28,221 bases of DNA. Source: Candidatus Bathyarchaeota archaeon (GTDB lineage Archaea > Thermoproteota > Bathyarchaeia > Bathyarchaeales > UBA233). The stretch spans positions 1-28,221 of the forward strand of contig JANXEP010000047.1 in assembly GCA_025057795.1 (NCBI GenBank), written 5' to 3'. How positions within the stretch are numbered: the first letter of the stretch is position 1; each line of letters opens with the position of its first letter. A program made the position numbers and the translations under genes. Shown here piece after piece: positions 6,265-13,918 of this stretch. The notes beneath the pieces are model-generated. The model saw nothing but the letters and a program-made list of their open reading frames with translations. It was not told the origin of the DNA and did not search any database.

Positions 6265-6311
6265 GCTGTGTAAACAGCTGATGAAAACGTCCATAAACTT
6301 GCTTTTGCAAG
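6265..6311 (+). other. Two small hairpins downstream of rtcB
   Basis: GCTGT-GTAA-ACAGC (6265-6278) has a GNRA-type loop, and CTTGC-TTTT-GCAAG (6298-6311) is a second short perfect stem. They lie 27-73 bp after the rtcB stop and could affect transcript ends. Five-bp stems of this size can also arise by chance. Confidence 0.25.
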
Positions 6312-6422
6312 ATTAAACAACCTTAAGATAGTTTAAGCTGCCTACTGTTATGCACAAGACCGTGTTTTATGTTTTCTCGCCTTCAAGCATTTCTAGATTT
6401 GCAATAAGAGTTGAGGGAATTA

Positions 6423-7514
6423 TCATAAGTTTGCCAGTCCGGGATATTCTTTTCCATATTTATATGCTCTGAATAAATCGTAGGAAGTTCCTCTTCTCCC
6501 CTCATGCACCGTTACTCTACGACTTTCAAATGGGCTATAATATTCCCATACTATCTCTTTCTCTGGTGTCACTTCAAATATTCTGCCGCGGTTTCCTTCA
6601 CATATAAGGGTGTTTCCGTTTGGCAGACGCTGGGCACCGCTTATTACGTGCGAGTAGAACCCTAGATAGTTCGGGTCTGAGTATTCCCAAACTATCTTAT
6701 TTTCTTTAGGATCGACCTCTACCACTCTGGATCCTGGAAGCGGAGGCTCGGGTCTATGTGCTCCATTGTCAAATATTAGTATATTCCCATTTGGCAGTTC
6801 AGTCGGATCATGCTGATGGTATATTACGCCTCTACCCCACTTCCATTTCCAATCTCCAGATTTCTTATCAATGATCCCAACGGTATTCGTTTGCCTAAAA
6901 CTCGTAAGCACATCTCCACTTTTTGTTTCAAATATGGCATTACCGTGAGTCCATTCAAGTCTCCCACAAAGTGGGCAAATATAATCTTTTTCGGGATCCA
7001 AGTGTTCGTAAGCATGCCATTCCCAAACAATTTTTCCATCCTTATTCACCTCGATAATCTTGTCACCCCACATAGTCTTATCCTCTATTTTCCCCTCAGA
7101 TTGCCCCTCGAAAGGTAGTCCTCCCTTGACTCGGTTGGCTATTTCTTCGGGCACTTTCTCCCAACACATCAGTAGAGTGTTCCCATTACGGCTTCTAAAG
7201 CAATCATGATGGAGTGTATCATCCTCGTATTTCCAGACAATTTCCCCCTCCCACGTGGCCTCTATAACGATGCCTGTTTTACCTCCAGCTTTAATCGGGC
7301 CTTTCTCTGTGCGGCACATATAGAGAATATTTCCAGTGTTTAGTAGCCTCGCCGTATGAGCAGGATACGGAATTTTCCACGAATGAACCACCTTGCCTTC
7401 AATGTCAACAAGGTATATGGTGTCTACGCCCATCGGAGCGAATAACGTGTATCCTTCGTAGGCTTTTCCCTTCTCATAAACGGTTACTCCCGTCGGTCTA
7501 ACTCTATAAGACAA
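6423..7514 (-). CDS. Arylsulfotransferase-family beta-propeller protein
   Basis: A 363-residue propeller in which a blade motif (G-x-IVWE-W/Y) recurs five times: around 90-96, 160-166, 220-226, 272-278 and 319-325. It is interleaved with PNGNxL strands, matching the arylsulfate sulfotransferase (ASST) / PQQ-like group. His102-His103 (LHHD), His190 (WTHGNAI), His233 and His235 (YHQHDPTELPNGN) and His289 are placed like the histidines that carry sulfate in AssT. No signal peptide is visible, whereas bacterial AssT is periplasmic. A C-x2-C pair (CPLCG, 180-184) is unusual. The TTG start is supported by GGAGTGA just upstream. Substrate is unknown; a structural or sensory propeller is possible. 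Confidence 0.75.
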   Translation of the reverse strand: MSYRVRPTGVTVYEKGKAYEGYTLFAPMGVDTIYLVDIEGKVVHSWKIPYPAHTARLLNTGNILYMCRTEKGPIKAGGKTGIVIEATWEGEIVWKYEDDTLHHDCFRSRNGNTLLMCWEKVPEEIANRVKGGLPFEGQSEGKIEDKTMWGDKIIEVNKDGKIVWEWHAYEHLDPEKDYICPLCGRLEWTHGNAIFETKSGDVLTSFRQTNTVGIIDKKSGDWKWKWGRGVIYHQHDPTELPNGNILIFDNGAHRPEPPLPGSRVVEVDPKENKIVWEYSDPNYLGFYSHVISGAQRLPNGNTLICEGNRGRIFEVTPEKEIVWEYYSPFESRRVTVHEGRRGTSYDLFRAYKYGKEYPGLANL

Positions 7515-7685
7515 ATTCTCACTCCAAACGGAACATTTGAATTAATGTTATATTTTAAAACTTTGTTTATGGTTTTGGCGCAAAATAATAGGTTCCTTTT
7601 TGACGGAGAAGTTTAGTTTTATGTACGAGAAGATGGTTTAATTGAGCGTGAGAGGGATTTTCGTTTGTTCAATGTGGCCGCACTT

Positions 7686-9701
7686 TTAGCTTAGGACTTT
7701 GAATATTATGTATTCTTTGCCATCAAGTATTTCATTATAAGCCTTCTTAAAATATTCGGATTTATCAAAGAAGTCAAGGTTTATTTTGAAGCCGTTATAT
7801 GCGGCGAAATCCCTTTCGTACGGTGTTACGGCGATGAAGTTTACGCCATACTTTCTGATGAGGGTATAGTTTCCCTTAAACATTTCAATTATGTCACTCC
7901 TAACCTCTTGTATGCGTTTTAGGCTTATTCCGTGGCTCCAAAGCCACCCCTCGTATCCTAAAACGATCTGTCTTCCACCCACACTGACCACAGGGTGCGA
8001 ATAGTGCGTGCTCGTTAAGAAAATTGATTCTGGAGGAGTGTTCTCTCTTATCCAGCTTGCAAAAGCCAAGTCAGCCTCAGACCAAATTAGGTAGCTTTCT
8101 TGAACCATTTTAGCGCAGCTTAGGAAACCCGTGGCGGTGGCGAAAAAAAGTATGGCGGCTAAGGCTGCAACCCCAAAAGGCGGCCTTAAAAATTGCTTGC
8201 TGGGCTTTCTAAGCTTGAAGGTTAATTTGAAATCTTTAAAGGCAAAATCGGCGATTTTAACAATGCCAAAAGAGGCAAAAATCAGCGTTACAATGTACCA
8301 GTGTAGGAAAATTTTATAGTTGTCCCAGTCCCAAGGCTGAAACCTTACAAAGTTGCCCGCAATAAACAGCATAAGGAATGGCGGATAGAAACCCCTAATC
8401 GCTTGATCGGATTTTTTATATCCGAAAATGAAAGGTAGGATCACAACGCCTATATTCATAAGCCAGAACCTAAGCAGCAACAAAACGCTTTGAACAGCTG
8501 ACAATAAAACGTTTAATGGTGTGCTCCAGTTTAAGGACATGATTCTTTCAGCGTTTAACCCTAGCCAACCTATGGTTAAGCCAATGAATCCCCCTTCCAT
8601 GTGGGCTTGAATAATGAGAATTTGAGGAAGCGCCAAAACCGCTGCTGGAACAAAAATTGCAGCAAAAAACCTTAGTCCCCTCTTAAACTTGAGGATAATG
8701 AAGAAAGTCGCGATAACCACGGCTATAAAGGAATGCGAATGGATTGCTGGAAGTAGCCCCACAAGAATGCCTGCAAATATAAGCTCTCTAAAGTTTTCTT
8801 CACTTTGAAGAGCGAAAAAAACCAGGATATAGACAAGCAGAGATAAGCCTATCCCCAGAGGGCTAGCCCTTTGAGGCAGAAGCATAACAGCCACAGGGTT
8901 TCCAAACCGTATTTCCGGAAGATCTGAAATGCCTGAACCCGAATAATCCGTTGGCAGATTCGTTATCCATCCGACTAGATCTCCATGCTTCAACATGTCT
9001 TGAACTGCGTAGATTATGCCCATGTTTCCCGCAAAGAAAAATAAGAATGCGGAAAGTGCGCCCACATACTTTCTCTTGAAGATTCTGTTGGCTAAGGCGG
9101 ATATGAGGCAGAGCGTTGACGCTTGAAAGAGCACGTTTGGAATAATCATGCTGCTTTGAAGGTCGAAGCCTGTTTTCATGAGAATCGCCGACAAAAAGTC
9201 CACTATGACCGGATAACCCATAGGCGTATCAACTATTATCGGGTAATGTGGAGGGAAATTGTTTCTGTAAACGAAAGAACTTGTCAAAGACACGTGGAAG
9301 CTATAATCCCCACATACGTACAGCGAACCATAGATGGAGTTAAACTCCTCTCTTAAGACGCATATAAGGTTCAAAGCGATAAAAGCCGCAGTTCCAGCCA
9401 TCGCCACGACAGCATTTTCAAAGTTTAACTCTTTGCTTAAAGGCGAGCCTCCGAAAATGTTTCTCCATTTGATCATTAAGAACGAGGCGACGAGGATTAA
9501 GGCTGTTCCAGCAGTTATGCTGGTTAAGTCAAGGCGTTTTTGCATAAAAGAGAACGCGTATACAAGTATGGTTGACACTGAAATACCGAAAAGTATGGAA
9601 AAGCAAATCCTCTCTTCTAACGTGAACTTCATTTTTAGAATCTTTGAAAAAGCGGCGCCGAAGATGATGCTGGAAAACATGAAAAGTACGCCTAAAAACA
9701 T
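7686..9701 (-). CDS. Polytopic membrane protein, probable GT-C glycosyltransferase
   Basis: About 671 residues with 12 or more hydrophobic segments and a soluble C-terminal domain of about 100 residues. After the third or fourth helix comes a long extracytoplasmic loop with Asp132 and His136 in CGDYSFHVSLTSSFVYRNNF, the position where GT-C enzymes keep their catalytic Asp, followed by a Pro/Tyr-rich stretch and MGYPVIVDFLSA. The C-terminal part (ASWIRENTPPESIFLTSTHY) resembles the soluble end of archaeal polyprenyl-phosphate-dependent glycosyltransferases. A role in surface glycan or glycoprotein assembly is inferred. The ATG at 9701 is preferred to the TTG at 9728 because GGCGGG precedes it and the first helix then starts at once. 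It is monocistronic. Confidence 0.65.
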   Translation of the reverse strand: MFLGVLFMFSSIIFGAAFSKILKMKFTLEERICFSILFGISVSTILVYAFSFMQKRLDLTSITAGTALILVASFLMIKWRNIFGGSPLSKELNFENAVVAMAGTAAFIALNLICVLREEFNSIYGSLYVCGDYSFHVSLTSSFVYRNNFPPHYPIIVDTPMGYPVIVDFLSAILMKTGFDLQSSMIIPNVLFQASTLCLISALANRIFKRKYVGALSAFLFFFAGNMGIIYAVQDMLKHGDLVGWITNLPTDYSGSGISDLPEIRFGNPVAVMLLPQRASPLGIGLSLLVYILVFFALQSEENFRELIFAGILVGLLPAIHSHSFIAVVIATFFIILKFKRGLRFFAAIFVPAAVLALPQILIIQAHMEGGFIGLTIGWLGLNAERIMSLNWSTPLNVLLSAVQSVLLLLRFWLMNIGVVILPFIFGYKKSDQAIRGFYPPFLMLFIAGNFVRFQPWDWDNYKIFLHWYIVTLIFASFGIVKIADFAFKDFKLTFKLRKPSKQFLRPPFGVAALAAILFFATATGFLSCAKMVQESYLIWSEADLAFASWIRENTPPESIFLTSTHYSHPVVSVGGRQIVLGYEGWLWSHGISLKRIQEVRSDIIEMFKGNYTLIRKYGVNFIAVTPYERDFAAYNGFKINLDFFDKSEYFKKAYNEILDGKEYIIFKVLS

Positions 9702-9879
9702 TTTTAACCCGCCATGTTTGCCAACCAATTATTAGGTTAGGTAAAGTCTCTTTTTGAATTTTCGTTTAGGCGCTCCCGTCCAGCATGCCGCACAGATGTT
9801 TTACAGTGGGCTGTTTAGAAACAGCTATACCAAACCATGCACAAACACATTATTGTTCCCACGTGTCAGAAGGGGTTGT

Positions 9880-10551
9880 ATGCCCTTCAAAGACGAGTGT
9901 AAAATGTGCGGCAGAGTTCTGCCATACGGTTATCTTAGGCGATGTTGGAAATGTGGAAAGCTTTTCTGCCTAGACTGCATGGTTCCAGAGGTTTCCACTG
10001 GCGACACGCAGAAAATGTTTTGCCTAAACTGTGCAAGGCGCACGGTCTCTCCAAAAACTAAAACCAAGTATGGGGCGCTTACGAGCTATTTGAAGTTTAG
10101 AGCCGCCTTCACAGATACCGTTAAGCTTTCCTTCGCCCAAATTGACGGAATAATAGGCGACAACTTGCCCATGAACGCTTTCCGCTATGAAAGCTGGTGG
10201 GAAAACTCCCAAAACAATGCCCATGCAAAGGCTTGGCTTGAAGCAGGATGGAAAACCAGCGAAGTAAACCTAAAAGAAGGCTACGTGGTCTTCCAAAAGA
10301 TTAAAGGCTTTTCAGCTGCAAGTTTTAAGGGGAAAACTGGAAGCAAACTGGAAAAACCCTTCACACCAGCCCCCTCAAGAATTTTTACGAGGCGGAAACC
10401 CTCTAAAACGAAAATTTCAAAGCTTTATGCAAGGCTGAAAAACATCGAAAGGCAAAGGTCTGCTCAGCCAAAGCTTCGGGGAAGCTTCAAGCCAAAACCA
10501 GCCCACGAGAAAAGAACATTTAAGCCAAACGGAAAGCTTCAGCAAAACTGA
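9880..10551 (+). CDS. Zinc-finger protein with DUF7662-like domain
   Basis: A 223-residue protein. The N-terminus (residues about 6-52) has four CxxC-type pairs, CKMCG, CWKCG, CLDC and CLNC, giving a double zinc site like a treble-clef or AN1/FYVE-type finger. Residues about 65-140 (YLKFRAAFTDTVKLSFAQID, then FRYESWWENSQNNAHAKAWL) match the pattern of the DUF7662 domain, in which a W-W-x-N and an A-x-A-W-L-x-A-G-W motif recur. The C-terminal 75 residues are basic and low-complexity, suggesting nucleic-acid contact. The start is the ATG at 9880 with AGGGG upstream. Longer in-frame upstream sequence lacks coding character. Function is unknown. Confidence 0.75.
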   Translation: MPFKDECKMCGRVLPYGYLRRCWKCGKLFCLDCMVPEVSTGDTQKMFCLNCARRTVSPKTKTKYGALTSYLKFRAAFTDTVKLSFAQIDGIIGDNLPMNAFRYESWWENSQNNAHAKAWLEAGWKTSEVNLKEGYVVFQKIKGFSAASFKGKTGSKLEKPFTPAPSRIFTRRKPSKTKISKLYARLKNIERQRSAQPKLRGSFKPKPAHEKRTFKPNGKLQQN

Positions 10552-10575
10552 AAAGAAATTTTATTACCTTCATTA

Positions 10576-10584
10576 AAATATATG
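10576..10584 (+). promoter_or_regulatory. TATA-like box for tRNA-Gly
   Basis: AAAATATAT centred near 10580 lies about 30 bp before the tRNA 5' end, which would place transcription start a few bases upstream of the tRNA, normal for archaeal tRNA genes. A second A/T element (AGTATATTA, 10592-10600) is too close. Confidence 0.5.
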
Positions 10585-10610
10585 ACGAAATAGTATATTA
10601 TGCGTGAAGC

Positions 10611-10709
10611 GCGGCCGTCGTCTAGTCTGGTTAGGACACAGAACCCTAAAAAGCGTGTGGAAGCCTTCCAAGCCTGCGATCCCGGGTTCGAATCCCGGCG
10701 GCCGCACCA
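10611..10709 (+). tRNA. tRNA-Gly (UCC) with non-canonical intron
   Basis: The acceptor stem GCGGCCG pairs with CGGCCGC (10699-10705). The discriminator is A10706 and CCA is encoded at 10707-10709. The T arm is CCGGG-TTCGAAT-CCCGG and the D stem is GTCT/GGAC. The anticodon loop CTTCCAA gives anticodon TCC (10667-10669). The 3' anticodon strand GCCTG needs CAGGC opposite, but the gene has CAG and GC separated by 21 nt, so an intron must be removed between positions 29 and 30. The sequence otherwise matches archaeal tRNA-Gly closely. Confidence 0.93.
10642..10662 (+). other. 21-nt tRNA intron at position 29/30
   Basis: The bases between G10641 (position 29) and G10663 (position 30) are absent from the mature cloverleaf. 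Shifting either boundary by one base breaks a pair in the anticodon stem, so the 29/30 position is unique. Local pairing (CAC at 10637-10639 with GTG in the intron, flanked by unpaired bases) can form a relaxed bulge-helix-bulge for the archaeal splicing endonuclease. Confidence 0.85.
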
Positions 10710-10830
10710 TTATTTTGGATAAAACATCAACGGCGACGTGATCAACGTGCTTGAAATGAGAGGTTAATCTTTCACATTTTCTCCATTCTAATGGAGATCT
10801 CGTACGATTTGTTCCAGCTTACCTTTCCGT

Positions 10831-11733
10831 CTAGCGCTCGTTACCGAAGGGATGAATATCACACATGATTATCGGCCTTTCCAACTTGACAACTCCGCCA
10901 GGCCAGTGAGGCAGGAAGGGCGGAGTGAGTACGGCGGTCGACTTGGTGAATTTATGTCTTTCCATTTCCTTGCCGAGACAAATCTCAAATTCTGCCCCCA
11001 AGTCCTCCATGTTGTAGGGGTCGGTGCTGAGGAAAAGCATGATCTGGGTGGTGGGGTGTGCATGGGGTTTGTCCGGGTCGGGGCCAATGCGGTAGGGTCC
11101 GCGTTTTATGCTTTCATAAAGCATCACAAAGTCGAACCCTGCCGCTTCCTTTGTCTGAACGAAGGCAAGATACCCGCCGCTATCATCGCGGTTGGTTGGA
11201 CCGTAGTGCCATGCCCCCTTCCTTATGAAGGCGAGTGGCATGATGTATTTCTTTGTAGCCGAACGGAAAACCGCAATCGGACCCGGCTCTTTTCTGGTTG
11301 GGACCGGTTTTTCGTGGTATTCAGCAGTTAGAGATATCTCATAATAAAAGAACGGGCGGTTTAGGACGTGGATGGTCGCTGGAAAATGCGGCGTGCCTTT
11401 TGGAATTGCAATAGCAGTAGTTGTGGTAATAATATGTCTCTCCAGCTCTTCGCCTATGCAGAACTCGACCTCCGCTCCGAGGTCCCCAATATCGTTCATG
11501 TCTGAGCCGGCAAAAAGCAGCACTTGATCAAAGTCATGCATGTGGGCGACGTAGGGTTCCTTTCCCATGCGTCCGGCAAGCCAATAGCTTCCGTATTTAA
11601 TGTGGACATCAAAGCCAAGCCAGTTCTTATCAAGGATGGCGCCGCGGCGAAATCCACCCTCCTCAAAGTTCATGAACGGAATTGCTTTGACAAAATTATG
11701 GTACTTCAGTGCGCGGGCCTTAGCCTTTGGCAT
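10831..11733 (-). CDS. Internally duplicated cupin-like protein
   Basis: A 300-residue protein made of two related halves about 160 residues apart. Each half has H-x-H (His64/His66 in VAHMHDFDQ; His224/His226 in PHAHPTTQ), then DLGAE-x-E-x-C-x-G-x-E-x-ERH, then a late His (TPHFP; LPHWP) at His116 and His276. This is the spacing of metal-binding residues in bicupins. Such proteins include dioxygenases, isomerases and sugar or small-ligand binders; no closer assignment is possible. The ATG at 11733 is chosen over an upstream start because GGGAGG lies at ideal distance from it. It stands alone between tRNA-Gly and a radical SAM gene. Confidence 0.7.
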   Translation of the reverse strand: MPKAKARALKYHNFVKAIPFMNFEEGGFRRGAILDKNWLGFDVHIKYGSYWLAGRMGKEPYVAHMHDFDQVLLFAGSDMNDIGDLGAEVEFCIGEELERHIITTTTAIAIPKGTPHFPATIHVLNRPFFYYEISLTAEYHEKPVPTRKEPGPIAVFRSATKKYIMPLAFIRKGAWHYGPTNRDDSGGYLAFVQTKEAAGFDFVMLYESIKRGPYRIGPDPDKPHAHPTTQIMLFLSTDPYNMEDLGAEFEICLGKEMERHKFTKSTAVLTPPFLPHWPGGVVKLERPIIMCDIHPFGNER

Positions 11734-11935
11734 ACTGTGCCTCCCTATCAAAGAACTTTTTCACACGCTTGTTTAGTTCAGAAGCTAAAAGCGTAGGCAT
11801 CCCTCTCACTACGTCATATTTTATCTTTGATAATTAACAGTTTCCAAAACTTTAAAAATTCACTGAGAGAAACTTGTGGTCTCCTGTTTTCTGGATTGTA
11901 ATAGGCTTTTCATCCTCTAGATTTTTCACTTCTGC

Positions 11936-12853
11936 ATGGCTAGAAAGCGAATAGGCTTTTTGTTGGAGTTGCCCCTATTTTGGTGGGAAAAGGGTTTGGC
12001 TCTGTTGGCTAGGTTTGATCCTTGGCGTTCTAGGCTTTGCACTTGCCCGCCTAAGTGGACATTTAACCCTTACACTGGATGCGATCATGCATGTGTCTAT
12101 TGTTATGCTTCAAGCTACATACCGAAATTTTTCGTTTGCCGCCCAAAGAAAGACGTTCTTTCAAGGCTTAGGCGGGAGGCGGCGAAATTGGATGGTGAAA
12201 TAATATCCATATCCAACTCTTCCGACCCATACCCAACCATGGAAGCGGAAAAGCGTTTGACAAGGCAGTGTCTTGAAATTCTTTCGCGTTCTAAATGCAA
12301 GATTCAGATAATTACAAAGTCTGATTTGGTGGTTAGGGATGTTGACCTTTTAAGGAGGGCGCCGTCCACGGTGGCCTTAACAATCACTACGGACGATGAT
12401 AGCCTCGCAAGGGTTTTGGAGCCTAACGCGCCGCCTCCATCTGAGAGGCTCAAGGCCGTGGAAAGGCTTGTTGAGGCAGACATACCAACATCTGTTCGCA
12501 TAGACCCATTAATCCCCCATGTTAATGAGAACCTTGAAAGCCTTGTTAGAAAGCTTGTTTCCATAGGCGTTAGGCATGTTACGTGTTCGACTTACAAGGT
12601 TAAGATGGACAATTGGCAGAGACTAAGCGCCGCCATGCCGGAAATAGCCAAAAAACTTAAACCTTTGTATTTTGAGAAAGGCGAGAGAATTGGGGGATAC
12701 TTGTATCTGCCAAAGGATCTAAGGCTAAGGCTTTTGGAGAATCTGGCTTTGATGGCGAAAAAATATGGGGTGAAATTTGGCGTTTGCAGGGAAGGCTTTA
12801 GGGGCCTAAACACGGCAACATGCGACGGATCATGGCTTCTAAGGCTGACGTAG
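11936..12853 (+). CDS. Radical SAM protein, SplB/Rv2578c-like
   Basis: A 305-residue radical SAM enzyme. CDHACVYC (Cys49, Cys53, Cys56; C-x3-C-x2-C) binds the 4Fe-4S cluster that cleaves S-adenosylmethionine. FNPYTGC directly before it, and ISISNSSDPYPTMEAEKRLT at about 92-111, are typical of the spore-photoproduct-lyase-like radical SAM group widespread in archaea and bacteria. The IITKSDLVVRD segment continues the TIM-barrel. Members outside Bacillus do not normally repair spore photoproduct and their substrates are unknown. It converges with mscL, 14 bp between stops. The first ATG is used; no strong ribosome binding site is visible. Confidence 0.85.
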   Translation: MARKRIGFLLELPLFWWEKGLALLARFDPWRSRLCTCPPKWTFNPYTGCDHACVYCYASSYIPKFFVCRPKKDVLSRLRREAAKLDGEIISISNSSDPYPTMEAEKRLTRQCLEILSRSKCKIQIITKSDLVVRDVDLLRRAPSTVALTITTDDDSLARVLEPNAPPPSERLKAVERLVEADIPTSVRIDPLIPHVNENLESLVRKLVSIGVRHVTCSTYKVKMDNWQRLSAAMPEIAKKLKPLYFEKGERIGGYLYLPKDLRLRLLENLALMAKKYGVKFGVCREGFRGLNTATCDGSWLLRLT

Positions 12854-12867
12854 GCTGAAGACGCGCC

Positions 12868-13305
12868 CTACTCTATTCCCCATCTTTTGGTAATTTTCAC
12901 AATTAGGAATATGACGAAAGCTACTATTATGAAGGTTATTATGGCTACTAGGAAATTTCCAATGCCAAACAGTTGGCCTGTCCAGTTTGGGTCTATGGGT
13001 TTCCCTTCAGCATCTAAAGCTGTTGGCGGCACGGCAATTTTGAAAGTTGATAGGTTTCCAATACCCGGTATTAGAAGGCCTATTAGGGGCATTAACAGGT
13101 CTTTGACGAGGGACTGGACAACTTGGCCTACGTAGATGCCCATGATGAAGGCCACGGCGAGCCCTAACACCTTATACTTGGAGATGAAGTCTATAAACTC
13201 GTTCCATAGGCCCTTTTTCGGCGGAGGCGGTGGAGGCGTCGGTTTATGCTCCAACAACGCCTTTATCTCCTTAAGAACTTGCAAAATCTCTTCATCCTTA
13301 GCCAT
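12868..13305 (-). CDS. mscL: Large-conductance mechanosensitive channel MscL, with N-terminal helix extension
   Basis: A membrane channel that opens under hypo-osmotic tension. TM1 (SKYKVLGLAVAFIMGIYVGQ) is followed by VVQSLVKDLLMPLIGLL, matching the conserved MscL pore helix and its cytoplasmic end. After a periplasmic loop, TM2 (FGIGNFLVAIITFIIVAFVI) ends in KITKRWGIE. The protein stops there and lacks the C-terminal helix bundle of E. coli MscL. Instead a charged amphipathic helix (DEEILQVLKEIKALLEHK) and a six-proline linker stand before TM1, similar in character to that missing bundle. The ATG at 13305 is used; an earlier in-frame GTG or TTG would only add a basic tail. Total 145 residues. 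Confidence 0.88.
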   Translation of the reverse strand: MAKDEEILQVLKEIKALLEHKPTPPPPPPKKGLWNEFIDFISKYKVLGLAVAFIMGIYVGQVVQSLVKDLLMPLIGLLIPGIGNLSTFKIAVPPTALDAEGKPIDPNWTGQLFGIGNFLVAIITFIIVAFVIFLIVKITKRWGIE

Positions 13306-13411
13306 AAATAATCCCCGACGACGCTTATTTGTCCGGGTTTGCATTTAAAACTTGCCCCTAAGAAATTATCGAAATTTTAACTGACTGGAGACATAACTAG
13401 AGAATACTTAA

Positions 13412-13750
13412 TCAACGTTTTAGCTGTGCCTTTTGAAGTTCCTTTTCCAAAGCCAGAATTAAGGCGCCATAAGATTCCAGTAGATGGCTTCGCTCATGCT
13501 GAGTTTCTCCATCGCTTTTTAAAACTTCGTTGAAGGTTTGGACAATTTCTAGCCTTAACGCAGCTGATTCTTCGGGTTTATCCCTTAACTTTTCAATTTT
13601 ACCATGTGCCTTTTCAAGTTTTTCTATAAAATTTTTCAGTTTTTCTATGAAAAATTCTTCTTCTTTCAAGAAGTCATTAAGCCTCACTTTAAGTTTCGTT
13701 ATCTCCCTCAAAAATTCACTTGATTTTTCACCTGAAAAGCTGTTCGTCAT
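13412..13750 (-). CDS. Hypothetical coiled-coil protein, 112 aa
   Basis: An all-helical, strongly charged protein: two long coiled-coil segments, residues about 10-57 and 63-108, separated by the turn RDKPEESAA. Heptad-like Leu/Ile/Phe spacing is clear in FLREITKLKVRLNDFLKEEE and onwards. There is no membrane segment, Cys or catalytic motif. It may be a small structural or adaptor protein. It lies upstream of mscL on the same strand, 106 bp away, and is divergent from the PhoU-like gene. No family can be named. Confidence 0.65.
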   Translation of the reverse strand: MTNSFSGEKSSEFLREITKLKVRLNDFLKEEEFFIEKLKNFIEKLEKAHGKIEKLRDKPEESAALRLEIVQTFNEVLKSDGETQHERSHLLESYGALILALEKELQKAQLKR

Positions 13751-13918
13751 GAGCCGTCACGCCTTAATGGGTTACCAAATTTTCTCTAAAGGGGCTTAGA
13801 GGCATATTTCCACAAAGTCATTTTTAACCTTATCGCGATTTATGCGTTGCTACTTATGGAAAACAGAGATTGGTAAATTTTAGATACTTAGACTTTTATG
13901 ATAATATTTTTGGTGCTT

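Noticed and set aside
7686..9735. Rightward open frames opposite the membrane glycosyltransferase gene (8131-8319, 9123-9356, 9334-9735)
   Set aside because: They are shadows of a strongly hydrophobic coding strand, with no start signals or protein families.
10710..10830. Short in-frame run ending GDVINVLEMRG after tRNA-Gly, possible gene remnant
   Set aside because: It is only about a dozen codons with no start and could easily be chance.
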